Below, piece after piece: positions 53,962 through 62,611 of a DNA stretch of 64,000 bases. Under the pieces are notes generated by a model. It was not told where the DNA came from. It was given only the letters and a program-made list of their open reading frames with translations, and did not search any database. The translations under genes were made by a program, and so were the position numbers. This DNA is from Pigmentiphaga sp. NML080357 (GTDB taxonomy: Bacteria; Pseudomonadota; Gammaproteobacteria; Burkholderiales; Burkholderiaceae_B), in contig NZ_NINW01000026.1 of the NCBI RefSeq assembly GCF_002188465.1, forward strand, positions 115,620 through 179,619. The letters run 5' to 3'. Numbering within the stretch: position 1 is the stretch's first letter; every line of letters starts with the position of its first letter.

Positions 53962-54657
53962 CTAGGCCGTGCGTCCCGACGGCTTGCCGCGGCGGACAGC
54001 CCGGCGCGGCAGTTGCTGGTAGACGATGCGCACCCAGTCCTGGATGTACTGCTCGTAATGCGCCTCGTCGTGTTGCCAGAGATTGTTCAGCGCCATGCCG
54101 CGCACCAGGTTCAGCGACAGGTTCAGTGCGACCAGCGCCTGCTCGCGCGTAAAACCGGCCCGCTGGAATACGTCCAGCCACAGCGCATTGGTCGATGAAC
54201 GATAGCGCTCCATCACAGGCAGGATCTTGCTCATGAGGTCCGCATCGGTGCGCGCGACCATGATGACCTCGATGGCGGCGATGAACGGCCAGTCGAAGTA
54301 GACGCTCCAGCAATCCTTGATGAAACCTTCGATCGGGCGCTCGATGGCCTGCGGCGAGTGCGCCTCGCGCTGGCCGCGTCGGATGGACTCCTCGTAGACC
54401 TCGGCCGTGGCCGCCACCACCAGCTCGGCCTTGGTGGCGTAGTGATGCATCAAGGCCCCGTTGGACATGCCGGCGCACCGCGCCACTTCCTTGGTGGTCA
54501 GGCCGCTGTAGCCGGACCGCATCAGTACCTCTATGGTGGCGGCCAGCAGGCGCTCGCGCGCGTCGCGGCTGCGATTGGCCTGGGTACGGCGCTGCGTGGT
54601 GCGGGGTTCGGCCGGCGCCGGCGAGGTGGGTGGCGCGGCTGGACGAGTCTCTTGCAT
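53962..54657 (-). CDS. TetR-family transcriptional regulator of the second Rieske module
   Basis: 231 residues from ATG 54657, with AAGGGAG just upstream. A Pro/Ala-rich N-terminus is followed by the TetR_N domain (RERLLAATIEVLMRSGYSGLTTKEVARCAGMSNGALMHHYATKAELV) and an all-helical ligand domain. Divergent from the Rieske oxygenase at 54816; a well-formed inverted repeat at 54743-54766 is its likely operator. Confidence 0.92.
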   Translation of the reverse strand: MQETRPAAPPTSPAPAEPRTTQRRTQANRSRDARERLLAATIEVLMRSGYSGLTTKEVARCAGMSNGALMHHYATKAELVVAATAEVYEESIRRGQREAHSPQAIERPIEGFIKDCWSVYFDWPFIAAIEVIMVARTDADLMSKILPVMERYRSSTNALWLDVFQRAGFTREQALVALNLSLNLVRGMALNNLWQHDEAHYEQYIQDWVRIVYQQLPRRAVRRGKPSGRTA

Positions 54658-54742
54658 TGCTCCCTTCGTATCGTGAATACGACCAAGGCGCATCTTATCC
54701 CCCTCGGGACGCCATGCAGCCGTCCTAGGGTTTTTCGCTACT

Positions 54743-54766
54743 TACAAACCGTCCACTCTGTTTGTA
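54743..54766. promoter_or_regulatory. TetR operator between tetR and the second Rieske gene
   Basis: TACAAAC and GTTTGTA form a perfect 7-bp inverted repeat with a 10-bp spacer, 24 bp in all, about 50 bases before the Rieske ATG and 85 bases before the tetR ATG. Size and position are typical of TetR sites. Confidence 0.6.
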
Positions 54767-54815
54767 TAAATCCATCCAAGCGAGTAATCCAATAACGACG
54801 CAAAGGAGACGTCTC

Positions 54816-55850
54816 ATGTCCTTCGTAAAAAACGCCTGGTACGTGGCCTGTTGGAGCGACGAGGTCAAGCCGGGCGAACTGTTCAGCCGCACCCTGCTCG
54901 ACGTGCCCGTGGTGTTCTACCGCAAGGCGGACGGCACACCGGTGGCGCTGCGCGACCGCTGCCCGCACCGCTTCATTCCGTTGCGCATGGGCCGCCTCAA
55001 AGACGACGTGATCGAATGCGCCTACCACGGCCTGCAGTTCGATTGCAGCGGCGCCTGCGTCAAGAATCCGCACGGCGACGGCCGCATCCCCGCGGCGGCG
55101 CGGGTGGAAGCCTTCACCGTGCACGACAGGCACGGCATGCTGTGGATCTGGATGGGCGACGAACCGGCCGATGCCTCGCTCATTCCCGACTACGGCATGC
55201 TGGACGAAGGCGCGGGCTATCGAACCAGCCGCGGCCGTCTGCACATCGAGGCCAACTACGAGCTCATGGGCGAGAACCTGCTCGACCTGAGCCACATCAG
55301 CTTCCTGCACGACGGGCTGCTGGGCAGCCCCGAACAGGTCCATGCCAAGCAGGAGGTCATCCAGGACGGCGACCGCCTGCAGTGCAATCGCTGGATGCCC
55401 AACGTATCGGTGCCCGGCGTCTTCGACATGCTGTTCCGCCGCGACGGCAAGCCGGTGGACATGTGGACCAACATGCGGTGGGACCCGCCAGGCTGCTTCC
55501 TCCTGGACACCGGCGTCCACGCGCCCGGCGAATCGCGCGAACGCGGCGCCTGGTATTACGGCATCCACATCCTCACGCCCGAGACTTCGCGCACGACCCA
55601 CTATCACTTCGCCGCGGCCCGTCCGCCCGGCCCCGAGCTGGATCCCGAGACCAATGCGCGGCTCGCGGAAATGCGCCGCATCGCCTTCGAGGACCAGGAC
55701 AAGCCCATCATCGACGCGCAGCAGGCGGCACTGGGCGACGCCGACTTCTGGGACATGAAGCCGGTACTGCTGAACGTCGACCTGGGACCGGTGCGCATGC
55801 GCCATACCCTGGAACGCCTGCGCAAGGCCGAAGCCGCGCGCGCGGCGTAG
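54816..55850 (+). CDS. Rieske non-heme iron oxygenase, VanA-like alpha subunit
   Basis: 344 residues from ATG 54816 (RBS AAGGAG). It begins SFVKNAWYVACWSDEVKPGEL, the vanillate O-demethylase family start. Rieske ligands C49, H51, C68, H71 and mononuclear iron ligands H160 and H165 (NLLDLSHISFLH) fall at the same residue numbers as in the Rieske protein at 4796-5824. Likely an O- or N-demethylase or hydroxylase of an aromatic acid; no VanB reductase gene is adjacent. Followed 81 bp later by a Liv-type receptor. Confidence 0.93.
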   Translation: MSFVKNAWYVACWSDEVKPGELFSRTLLDVPVVFYRKADGTPVALRDRCPHRFIPLRMGRLKDDVIECAYHGLQFDCSGACVKNPHGDGRIPAAARVEAFTVHDRHGMLWIWMGDEPADASLIPDYGMLDEGAGYRTSRGRLHIEANYELMGENLLDLSHISFLHDGLLGSPEQVHAKQEVIQDGDRLQCNRWMPNVSVPGVFDMLFRRDGKPVDMWTNMRWDPPGCFLLDTGVHAPGESRERGAWYYGIHILTPETSRTTHYHFAAARPPGPELDPETNARLAEMRRIAFEDQDKPIIDAQQAALGDADFWDMKPVLLNVDLGPVRMRHTLERLRKAEAARAA

Positions 55851-55931
55851 CGCCCATTCAGGCAGGCCGGGACGACGGATTCCGGCCGCCGCTTGGCAGA
55901 CATCTGCCCCACCCACGAGGAGAGAGACATC

Positions 55932-57101
55932 ATGTACCACCGCTTGCGTAGCGTGGCGGCCGCGGCCGCCCTGTTCCTGGGCTGCGGCGCGCTTCATGCC
56001 CAGGCCCCCATCAAGATCGGCTTCATGGGCGAGCTGACGGGCCCGCAGGCTGCCGTCGGCCAGGACCAGTTGGACGGCTTCATGCTGCTGGTGGAGCGCA
56101 ACGGCGGCAAGCTCGGCGGCTATCCGGTGGAAGTCATCCGCGAGGACACCCAGCTCAAGCCCGATGTCGCCAACCAGGCCGCCCGGCGCCTCGTCGAACG
56201 CGAGAAAGTGCCGATCGTGACCGGCATCTCGTTCTCGAACGTCATGCTGGCCGTGCACAGGTACCTGACCGAGCGCGAGGTCTTCGTCATCGGCTCGAAC
56301 GCCGGGCCGTCGCAGATTGCCGGTCCGCGCTGCTCCCCCTACCAGTTCATGACATCCTGGCAAGGCGACCAGGCTTCCGAAGCGGTGGGCCAGTACGCGA
56401 CCGACCAAGGCTACAAGCGCGTGGTCGTGCTCGCGCCGAACTACCAGGCGGGCAAGGATACGGTCGCGGGCTTCAAGCGCTACTACAAATCGCCCCTGGC
56501 CGACGAGTTGTACACCTCCTTGCAGCAATTGGATTTCTCGACAGAACTGGCGCAGGCGGCTGCCCGCCAGCCCGATGCCGTGTTCGCCTTCTTCCCGGGC
56601 GGCCTGGGCGTGAGCTTCGCCAAGCAATATGCCCAGTCGGGCCTGAAGGACATCCCGCTGCTGTCCACCTTCACGGTGGACGCGATCTCGCTGCCGGTGC
56701 TGGGGGATTCGGCGCTGGGCATGATCACGGGAGGCTTCTGGGCTCCCGATTTCGCCAACGCCCAGAGCCGCCGCTTCGTCCAGGACTTCGAACGGCGCTA
56801 TCGGCGCATCCCCTCGAACTACGCCGCGCAGAGCTATGACGCCGCCCTGCTGCTGGACTCGGCCATCGCCAAGGTGCAAGGCCGGATCGCGGACAAGCCG
56901 GCATTTATGGCCGCGTTGAAACAGGCCGATTTCCAGTCGGTCCGGGGCGAGTTCCGCTTCAACAACAATCACTTCCCGCTGCAGGACATGCACGTGCTGC
57001 AGGTGGCCCGGGACGGCCAGGGGCGCCTGAACCTCAAGACGCTGGCCACGCCGTTCCGCAAACAGCCCGACGCCTACCACCGGCAGTGTCCGCTTTCGTG
57101 A
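55932..57101 (+). CDS. Liv-type ABC transporter periplasmic substrate-binding protein (orphan)
   Basis: 389 residues from ATG 55932 (RBS GAGGAG). The signal peptide ends GCGALHAQ-AP; the type 1 periplasmic fold starts IKIGFMGELTGPQAAVGQDQLDGF. It probably binds the aromatic substrate of the upstream Rieske enzyme. No permease or ATPase is adjacent, so it may share a transporter, possibly the LivHM-G-F set at 7217-10673 (inference). Confidence 0.92.
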   Translation: MYHRLRSVAAAAALFLGCGALHAQAPIKIGFMGELTGPQAAVGQDQLDGFMLLVERNGGKLGGYPVEVIREDTQLKPDVANQAARRLVEREKVPIVTGISFSNVMLAVHRYLTEREVFVIGSNAGPSQIAGPRCSPYQFMTSWQGDQASEAVGQYATDQGYKRVVVLAPNYQAGKDTVAGFKRYYKSPLADELYTSLQQLDFSTELAQAAARQPDAVFAFFPGGLGVSFAKQYAQSGLKDIPLLSTFTVDAISLPVLGDSALGMITGGFWAPDFANAQSRRFVQDFERRYRRIPSNYAAQSYDAALLLDSAIAKVQGRIADKPAFMAALKQADFQSVRGEFRFNNNHFPLQDMHVLQVARDGQGRLNLKTLATPFRKQPDAYHRQCPLS

Positions 57102-57110
57102 AAGTAGGCG

Positions 57111-57139
57111 GGGCGGCGAGGAGCGCTCCCCCGCCGCCC
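57111..57139. terminator. GC-rich hairpin after the second Liv-type receptor
   Basis: GGGCGGCG and CGCCGCCC bracket an inner perfect palindrome GGAGCGCTCC, ten bases after the receptor stop. The stem is very strong, but no T-tract follows; a Rho-assisted or processing hairpin is possible. The rest of 57140-57296 has only GC-rich partial inverted repeats. Confidence 0.4.
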
Positions 57140-57296
57140 GCCCCCTGTCGCGGAAAACCAACATTCGCCCAAAAACGACACCAAGTCCCGCCCGCCCCGC
57201 CTAGACTATGCGAACTCTGGCGGCCGCCCGGCCGGCTGGCTGTCCGCGCGCCCGCACCGGCGTCCGGCGGCGTTGTAGAACCTGCGGGATCCAACC

Positions 57297-58295
57297 TTGA
57301 AATCTCTGCTTCTTGCCCGCGCGGCCGGCGCCCTCGGCCTGTGCGCGGTATTCGGCGCCTCGGCGACGCCCCCGCCTCCTCCGGTCATCGTCCTCAATTC
57401 GCTGGACGCCTCCGTCAGCATCCTTGATCCCACGACCTATACCGAAACGCGGCGCATCCCCACCGGCAAGGAACCGCACCATCTTTACCTCACGCCGGAC
57501 GAAAAATCGCTGCTGGTCGCCAATGCCGCCAGCGACTCGCTGACCTTCCTCGATCCGGCCACCGGCAACGTGCAACGCACGCTGACCGGCATCGTCGATC
57601 CCTACCAGTTGCGGTTCTCGCCCGACATGAAGTGGTTCGTGACAGCGGCGAACCGGCTCGACCACATCGACATCTACCAATGGGACGGACTGGCGGGTTC
57701 GGGCGACCCCAGGCTCGTCAAGCGCATCCCCGCCGGCCGCACCCCAAGCCATCTGACCATAGACAGCAAGAGCCGCAATCTCTACGTCTCGCTGCAGGAC
57801 AGCGACCAGCTGATCGCCATCGACCTGTCCACCCAGGCGCCGCTGTGGACCATTCCGGTCGGCAAGACCCCCGCCGACGTCTTCATCACCCGCGACGACC
57901 GCTATTTGCTCGTCGCCCTGACCGGCGACCGCTACGTCGAGGTCTACGACCTGGCCACTTCGCCGGCCAAGCTCGTCCAGCGGCTGGAGACCGGCGCCGG
58001 CGCGCACGCCTTTCGCGCCCAGGGCGATGGACGCCATGTCTTCGTCAGCAACCGCGTGGCCAACACCATCAGCCGCATCGACTTGCAGACCATGACCGTG
58101 GTCGACGCCTACCCCGCGCCAGGCGGACCCGATTGCATGGAAGTGCTGGCCGACGGCAAGACCATACTCGTCACGTCGCGCTGGGCGAAGAAGCTCACCG
58201 TGATCGATACCGCCAAGAAAGCGGTCGTCCACCAGACCAAGGTGGGCCGCTCTCCGCATGGTGTCTGGACGCTCGCCCATGCCCGGCGGCAATAG
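57297..58295 (+). CDS. YncE-like beta-propeller protein, exported
   Basis: 332 residues from TTG 57297 (weak ribosome site). The signal peptide ends around GASATPPP. The body is a run of ~40-residue propeller repeats such as PTGKEPHHLYLTPDEKSLLVANAASD, IPAGRTPSHLTIDSKSRNLYVS and IPVGKTPADVFITRDDRYLLVA, the YVTN/YncE pattern. Periplasmic, ligand unknown. The stop overlaps the following deacetylase start, so the two are made together. Confidence 0.88.
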   Translation: MKSLLLARAAGALGLCAVFGASATPPPPPVIVLNSLDASVSILDPTTYTETRRIPTGKEPHHLYLTPDEKSLLVANAASDSLTFLDPATGNVQRTLTGIVDPYQLRFSPDMKWFVTAANRLDHIDIYQWDGLAGSGDPRLVKRIPAGRTPSHLTIDSKSRNLYVSLQDSDQLIAIDLSTQAPLWTIPVGKTPADVFITRDDRYLLVALTGDRYVEVYDLATSPAKLVQRLETGAGAHAFRAQGDGRHVFVSNRVANTISRIDLQTMTVVDAYPAPGGPDCMEVLADGKTILVTSRWAKKLTVIDTAKKAVVHQTKVGRSPHGVWTLAHARRQ

Positions 58296-59091
58296 GCTTT
58301 CCCGGGCGATCTCGGCCGCCCTGCTCCTGGCCGCTTCGTGCCAGGCGGCGCTCGCCGCCGGTTGCACCCGCCCGGTTTATCTGACTTTCGATACCGGCCA
58401 CATGGGCGTGGCGCCCCTGGTGGCCGAGGTACTGGACCGCCAGCAGGTGAAGGCCAGTTTTTTCCTGGCCAACGAAACGACGCGCGACGGCGGCACCAGC
58501 CTGGACGACCGCTGGGCCCCCTGGTGGAAGGCGCTGGCCACGCACGGCCACGTCTTCGGCTCGCACACCTACGACCATGTCTATTGGCAAGCCGACCTGC
58601 CGGACGGCCGCTTCCGCGTGAAGCCGGCGTTTGGCCCCCGGGCCGGGCGCAGCCAGGTCATGCGCGCCGGCGAATACTGTGCCGAGCTGGATCGCAGCGC
58701 CACCCGGTTCAAGGAGATGACCGGGCGCGCCATGCTGCCCCTGTTCCGCGCCCCGGGCGGCAAGACTTCCCCTGCGCTGCTCGAGACGGCGGAGCAGCGC
58801 TGCGGCTACCGGCACGTCGGCTGGGCGTCCGCGGGCTTTCTGGGCGATGAGCTGCCCAGCGACAAATATCCCAACCGGACACTGCTCGAACGCGCCTTGC
58901 GCAACATCCGGACTGGCGATATCTTGATGGCCCACCTGGGTATCTGGTCGCGGCAGGACCCATGGGCGCCGGCGGTGCTGGAGCCCCTCATCGAGGGCCT
59001 GAAGCAGAAAGGTTTCTGCTTTGCCACGCTGGCCGAACATCCGCAATACCGGGCCTGGCTGGCCACGCATCACGTCCATGGAAATCCTTAG
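58279..59091 (+). CDS. polysaccharide deacetylase (NodB domain), exported
   Basis: 270 residues from ATG 58279; an in-frame ATG at 58258 is an alternative. The signal peptide runs to about AALAAG. NodB motifs: TFDTGHMG (catalytic Asp; the second Asp of TFDDG is Thr), metal-binding GSHTYDH, FRAPGGK, and MAHLG with the last His. The Asp-to-Thr change removes a metal ligand in classical members, so activity or metal use may differ. It overlaps the propeller gene by 17 bases and the desaturase by 14. Confidence 0.88.
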   Translation: MPGGNRLSRAISAALLLAASCQAALAAGCTRPVYLTFDTGHMGVAPLVAEVLDRQQVKASFFLANETTRDGGTSLDDRWAPWWKALATHGHVFGSHTYDHVYWQADLPDGRFRVKPAFGPRAGRSQVMRAGEYCAELDRSATRFKEMTGRAMLPLFRAPGGKTSPALLETAEQRCGYRHVGWASAGFLGDELPSDKYPNRTLLERALRNIRTGDILMAHLGIWSRQDPWAPAVLEPLIEGLKQKGFCFATLAEHPQYRAWLATHHVHGNP

Positions 59092-60034
59092 CGATCTTTT
59101 CTCCGGCACGCAGCAATGGCTGTTCGAAACGCTGGTGCAACCCCTGCTCTTTCACCTGGGGCTGGGCAGCATACTCGAGGATGCCTACGACGGCACCATG
59201 TGGCTGCTGCTGGGGGTGCTGCAGCTGGCGATCATGCTGGCGGTGTTCGCGCCGCTGCAGCGCTGGCGTCCTGCCGAGAAAGTGATCGACCGGGCCGCGG
59301 TCCGGCTGGACATCCTCTATACGGCCATCCATTCGCTGGGCCTGTTCCGGCTGGTGCTGTTCTTTACGACGCAGCCGCTGGCGGATCATTTGTTCGGCCA
59401 ATTGCACGTCCTCGGTTTTTCGGCCTATCACGTGGATGAGATCTGGCCGGGCGTCACGGATCGCGCCTGGGTCAGCCTGATCATTTATCTGTTGATTTTC
59501 GATTTCGTCGACTATGCTTTCCATCGCGCGGAGCACCGGTACCGGTGGCTATGGGCGCTGCACGCCGTGCATCACAGCCAGCGCCAGATGACCATGTGGT
59601 CCGACAATCGCAATCACTTGCTGAGCGATCTGTTGCGCGACCTGGTGGTGGTGCTGGTTTCCCACCTGATCGGCGTGCCGCCTGGGCAGTTCGTGGCAGT
59701 CGTCGTGATTACCCGGCTGGTGGAGAGCCTGTCGCATGCGAACCTCAGGGTGGGGTTCGGGCGCGTGGGGCAGTACCTGCTCGTGGGGCCGCGCTTCCAT
59801 CGCCATCATCATGCGATTGCGCCGGCTCCGGTGGCCGATGCCCCCGAAGCCAATTACAACTTCGGCGTGCTGTTTCCGTTCTGGGATGTTCTTTTCCGGA
59901 CAGCCCGCTTCGATGGGAACTATGGACCCACGGGGATCAGCGACCAGTTGCCCGAGCGGGGAGCCCGGGACTACGGCCGCGGCTTTTTCGTCCAGCAGTG
60001 GCTGGGGATCAAGAGATTGATCGGACGCAGCTAG
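59078..60034 (+). CDS. sterol desaturase/fatty-acid hydroxylase-family membrane protein
   Basis: 318 residues from ATG 59078, overlapping the deacetylase. Four or five membrane segments and the three histidine boxes of the di-iron superfamily: HRAEH, HAVHHS and HRHHHA. It likely hydroxylates or desaturates a lipid in the inner membrane. The coupling with a periplasmic propeller and a NodB protein suggests an envelope lipid or glycan modification, which is inference. Confidence 0.9.
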   Translation: MEILSDLFSGTQQWLFETLVQPLLFHLGLGSILEDAYDGTMWLLLGVLQLAIMLAVFAPLQRWRPAEKVIDRAAVRLDILYTAIHSLGLFRLVLFFTTQPLADHLFGQLHVLGFSAYHVDEIWPGVTDRAWVSLIIYLLIFDFVDYAFHRAEHRYRWLWALHAVHHSQRQMTMWSDNRNHLLSDLLRDLVVVLVSHLIGVPPGQFVAVVVITRLVESLSHANLRVGFGRVGQYLLVGPRFHRHHHAIAPAPVADAPEANYNFGVLFPFWDVLFRTARFDGNYGPTGISDQLPERGARDYGRGFFVQQWLGIKRLIGRS

Positions 60035-60067
60035 GTTACCCCGGCGATTCTCTTCTACCCCGAGCAC

Positions 60068-60123
60068 AGCGGATCCGGCACCACCGGTGCTGCCCCTTGA
60101 GGGGCACGCGCGTCAGCGCGCAG
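60068..60123 (+). repeat. intergenic multi-hairpin repeat, copy h
   Basis: GCGGATCCGGCACCACCGGT, then GCCCCTTGAGGGGC and ACGCGCGTCAGCGCGCAGG: a diverged copy between the convergent desaturase and NIPSNAP genes. Confidence 0.7.
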
Positions 60124-60136
60124 GAAATGGGCTTCC

Positions 60137-60454
60137 CTAAGGTTTGAAGAACGGCGCAGGCACCATCAGCTGGTTCTCCTGCGAAATCAGGTAGCCCAGC
60201 TCCAGGCTTTTCTTCAGATAGGCATGCCAATCCGGGTCCTGCTGCAGCGCCGCCCGGCGCGCGGTGCGGTCGGCGGCGTCGCGGTAGACCCAGATGTGGG
60301 TGAAGCTGTTGACATTGCCGGTTTCGGTTTGCAGATAGACCACGGGCTCGCCCAGGTGTTTTTTCTGGACCTCGAAACCGAGTTCCTGGTAGATCTCGAG
60401 CTGCTTCTTGATCGTGCCGGGCCGGCAGGTGTAGGTGCGAACGTCGTAGAGCAT
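60137..60454 (-). CDS. NIPSNAP-family protein
   Basis: 105 residues, with GAGGGA upstream. MLYDVRTYTCRPGTIKKQLEIY and FTHIWVYRDAADRTARRAALQQDPDWHAYL are the family's ferredoxin-like (dimeric alpha/beta barrel) hallmarks. Biochemical role unknown; such proteins often occur near catabolic genes. It lies 57 bp downstream of fabA. Confidence 0.92.
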   Translation of the reverse strand: MLYDVRTYTCRPGTIKKQLEIYQELGFEVQKKHLGEPVVYLQTETGNVNSFTHIWVYRDAADRTARRAALQQDPDWHAYLKKSLELGYLISQENQLMVPAPFFKP

Positions 60455-60511
60455 GGGAGATCCCTCAGCAAAGATCGCGGCCGCCCGGATACGCCGGTGC
60501 CGGCCCCGGGG

Positions 60512-61027
60512 TCAGAACGAATCGGTGGAAGTGAACAGGCCCACGCGCAGGCCTTCGGCCGTGTAGATCTCCCGGCCGTCGACGCTCATGGTGCCGTCGG
60601 CGATGCCCAGCACCAGGGTCCGGTTGATCGTGCGCTTGATGTCGATGTTGTAGGTGACCTTCTTGGCGGTGGGCAGTACCTGGCCAACGAACTTGACCTC
60701 GCCGGAACCCAGCGCCCGCCCGCGCCCGGGGTTGCCTTGCCATCCCAGGAAAAAGCCGACCAATTGCCACATGGCGTCCAGGCCCAGGCAGCCTGGCATC
60801 ACGGGATCGCCTTCGAAATGGCAGCCGAAAAACCACAGGTCGGGGTGGATATCCAGCTCGGCAATGACCTGCCCCTTGCCATACTTGCCGCCCTGCTCGG
60901 AGATGTGGGTGATACGGTCCAACATCAGCATGTTGGGCGCCGGCAACTGTGCATTGCCCTTCCCGAATAATTCGCCGCGCGCGCAGCGCAGCAGGTCTTC
61001 GCGGGAGAAGGCAGTCTGTTCAAGCAT
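60512..61027 (-). CDS. fabA: 3-hydroxydecanoyl-ACP dehydratase/isomerase
   Basis: 171 residues, the exact usual length, RBS GAGGGA. The hot-dog fold has the catalytic His and Asp in [24 protein letters not shown]. It makes the cis-3 double bond for anaerobic-type unsaturated fatty acid synthesis. fabB, its usual partner, is not adjacent; NIPSNAP takes that place. Confidence 0.97.
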   Translation of the reverse strand: MLEQTAFSREDLLRCARGELFGKGNAQLPAPNMLMLDRITHISEQGGKYGKGQVIAELDIHPDLWFFGCHFEGDPVMPGCLGLDAMWQLVGFFLGWQGNPGRGRALGSGEVKFVGQVLPTAKKVTYNIDIKRTINRTLVLGIADGTMSVDGREIYTAEGLRVGLFTSTDSF

Positions 61028-61081
61028 GTAAGATCCCTCGGGTGAAGGCCGCCATTATAGCTGCGCGCTAGCGGAGCCCCA

Positions 61082-62611
61082 TCAAGGCGCTCTCTCCCGG
61101 AACGTCTTGACATTGCCCTCCGCGTCGACCTCTTCCAGCCTGACCTTGAACCCCCACAATCGCGCCAGGTGCTTCATCACCTGGTCCGCATCCTCCGACT
61201 GCAGCGGCCTCCCCCGCATCGCAACGTGACGCAGCACCAAAGACCGATCCGAGTCCCGGTTATAGCGAACCACCTGGATATCCGGCACCAGCATGTCCCG
61301 GTTGTGCTGATCCGCCAGCAGGCGGCGCACGCGCCGGTATCCGTCGTCATCGTGGATCGCCTCTACCTCGAGCTTGGGATTGGCCTCGTGGTCCGCGATG
61401 GCGAAAAAGCGGAACTCCCGGATCAATCTCGGCGAAAGAAACTGGGCGATGAACGACTCGTCCTTGAAATTGCGCATCGCGAAGTCCAGCGTCTTCAGCC
61501 AGTCGCTGCCAGCAATATCCGGGAACCACGCGCGGTCCTCCGGCGTCGGGTTCTCGCATATGCGGCGGATGTCCTGCATCATCGCAAAACCCAGCGCATA
61601 GGGATTGATGCCGCCGTAGCCCCGCTGGTCGAATCCCCGCTGCGCCACCACGTTGGTATGGCTCTGCAGGAACTCGATCATGAACCCGTCTGTCACCTGC
61701 TTCTTCTCGTGCAGCCGGTTCAGCAGCGTGTAATGCCAGAACGTCGCCCACCCCTCGTTCATGACCTTGGTCTGCATCTGCGGGTAGAAATACTGGGCGA
61801 GCTTGCGCACGATGCGCACCAGCTCCTTCTGCCACGGCTCCAGCGTAGGCGAGTACTTCTCGATGAAGTACAGGATGTTTTCCTCGGGCTCGGGCGGAAA
61901 GACGTTCGGCTTGCCCTCGCGCTCGACCCGGTCGCGCGTGGGTACTGTACGCCACAGGTCGTTGTACTGCTGGCGGGCATATTCCTCCCGCTCGGCCTGG
62001 CGGTGCATTTCCTCCTTGTAGGAGATGGGATGCGGGCGCCGGTAGCGGTCCACACCGTGCGACATCAGCGCATGGCAGGAATCCAGCGTCGCCTCCACCG
62101 GTCCGATGCCGTACTTGTCCTCGCAGGCCATGACGTAATTGCGTGCGAACACCAGGTAGTCCAGCATGCCGTCCGCCTCGGTCCACTGCCGGAACAGGTA
62201 ATTCCCCTTGAAGAAGGAATTGTGGCCATAGCAGGCATGCGCGATCACCAACGCCTGCATGGCCATCGAATTCTCTTCCATGAGGTAGGCGATGCAGGGA
62301 TTGGAGTTGATCACGATTTCGTACGCCAGCCCCTGGACGCCGCGGCGGTAGGCCTGCTCGTTCCGGATGAACTCCTTGCCGTAGGACCAGTGCGGATAGC
62401 CTATGGGCAGCCCGACCGAGGCATAGGCATCCAGCATCTGCTCGGAAGTAATGATCTCGATCTGGCTCGGATAGGTGTCGAGCCCGAACTCGCGCGCCGC
62501 CTCGCCGATGGCCTCGTCATACCGCTGGATCAGTTCGAAGGTCCATTCCGAAGTGGTGGAAAGAGGTTTGACGCCGCCGGGCGGCGCTTCGCGATCCAGA
62601 GCAACGCTCAT
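61082..62611 (-). CDS. SpoVR-family protein (YcgB-like)
   Basis: 509 residues, the normal length. SEWTFELIQRYDEAIGEAAREFGLDTYPSQIEIITSEQML opens the protein; GYGGINPYALGFAMMQDIRRICENP and the C-terminal strand-rich region are conserved in the family. Function unresolved; SpoVR, YeaH and the kinase PrkA form a co-occurring stress or stationary-phase unit. The start overlaps the yeaH-like stop by four bases (ATGA). Confidence 0.94.
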   Translation of the reverse strand: MSVALDREAPPGGVKPLSTTSEWTFELIQRYDEAIGEAAREFGLDTYPSQIEIITSEQMLDAYASVGLPIGYPHWSYGKEFIRNEQAYRRGVQGLAYEIVINSNPCIAYLMEENSMAMQALVIAHACYGHNSFFKGNYLFRQWTEADGMLDYLVFARNYVMACEDKYGIGPVEATLDSCHALMSHGVDRYRRPHPISYKEEMHRQAEREEYARQQYNDLWRTVPTRDRVEREGKPNVFPPEPEENILYFIEKYSPTLEPWQKELVRIVRKLAQYFYPQMQTKVMNEGWATFWHYTLLNRLHEKKQVTDGFMIEFLQSHTNVVAQRGFDQRGYGGINPYALGFAMMQDIRRICENPTPEDRAWFPDIAGSDWLKTLDFAMRNFKDESFIAQFLSPRLIREFRFFAIADHEANPKLEVEAIHDDDGYRRVRRLLADQHNRDMLVPDIQVVRYNRDSDRSLVLRHVAMRGRPLQSEDADQVMKHLARLWGFKVRLEEVDAEGNVKTFRERAP

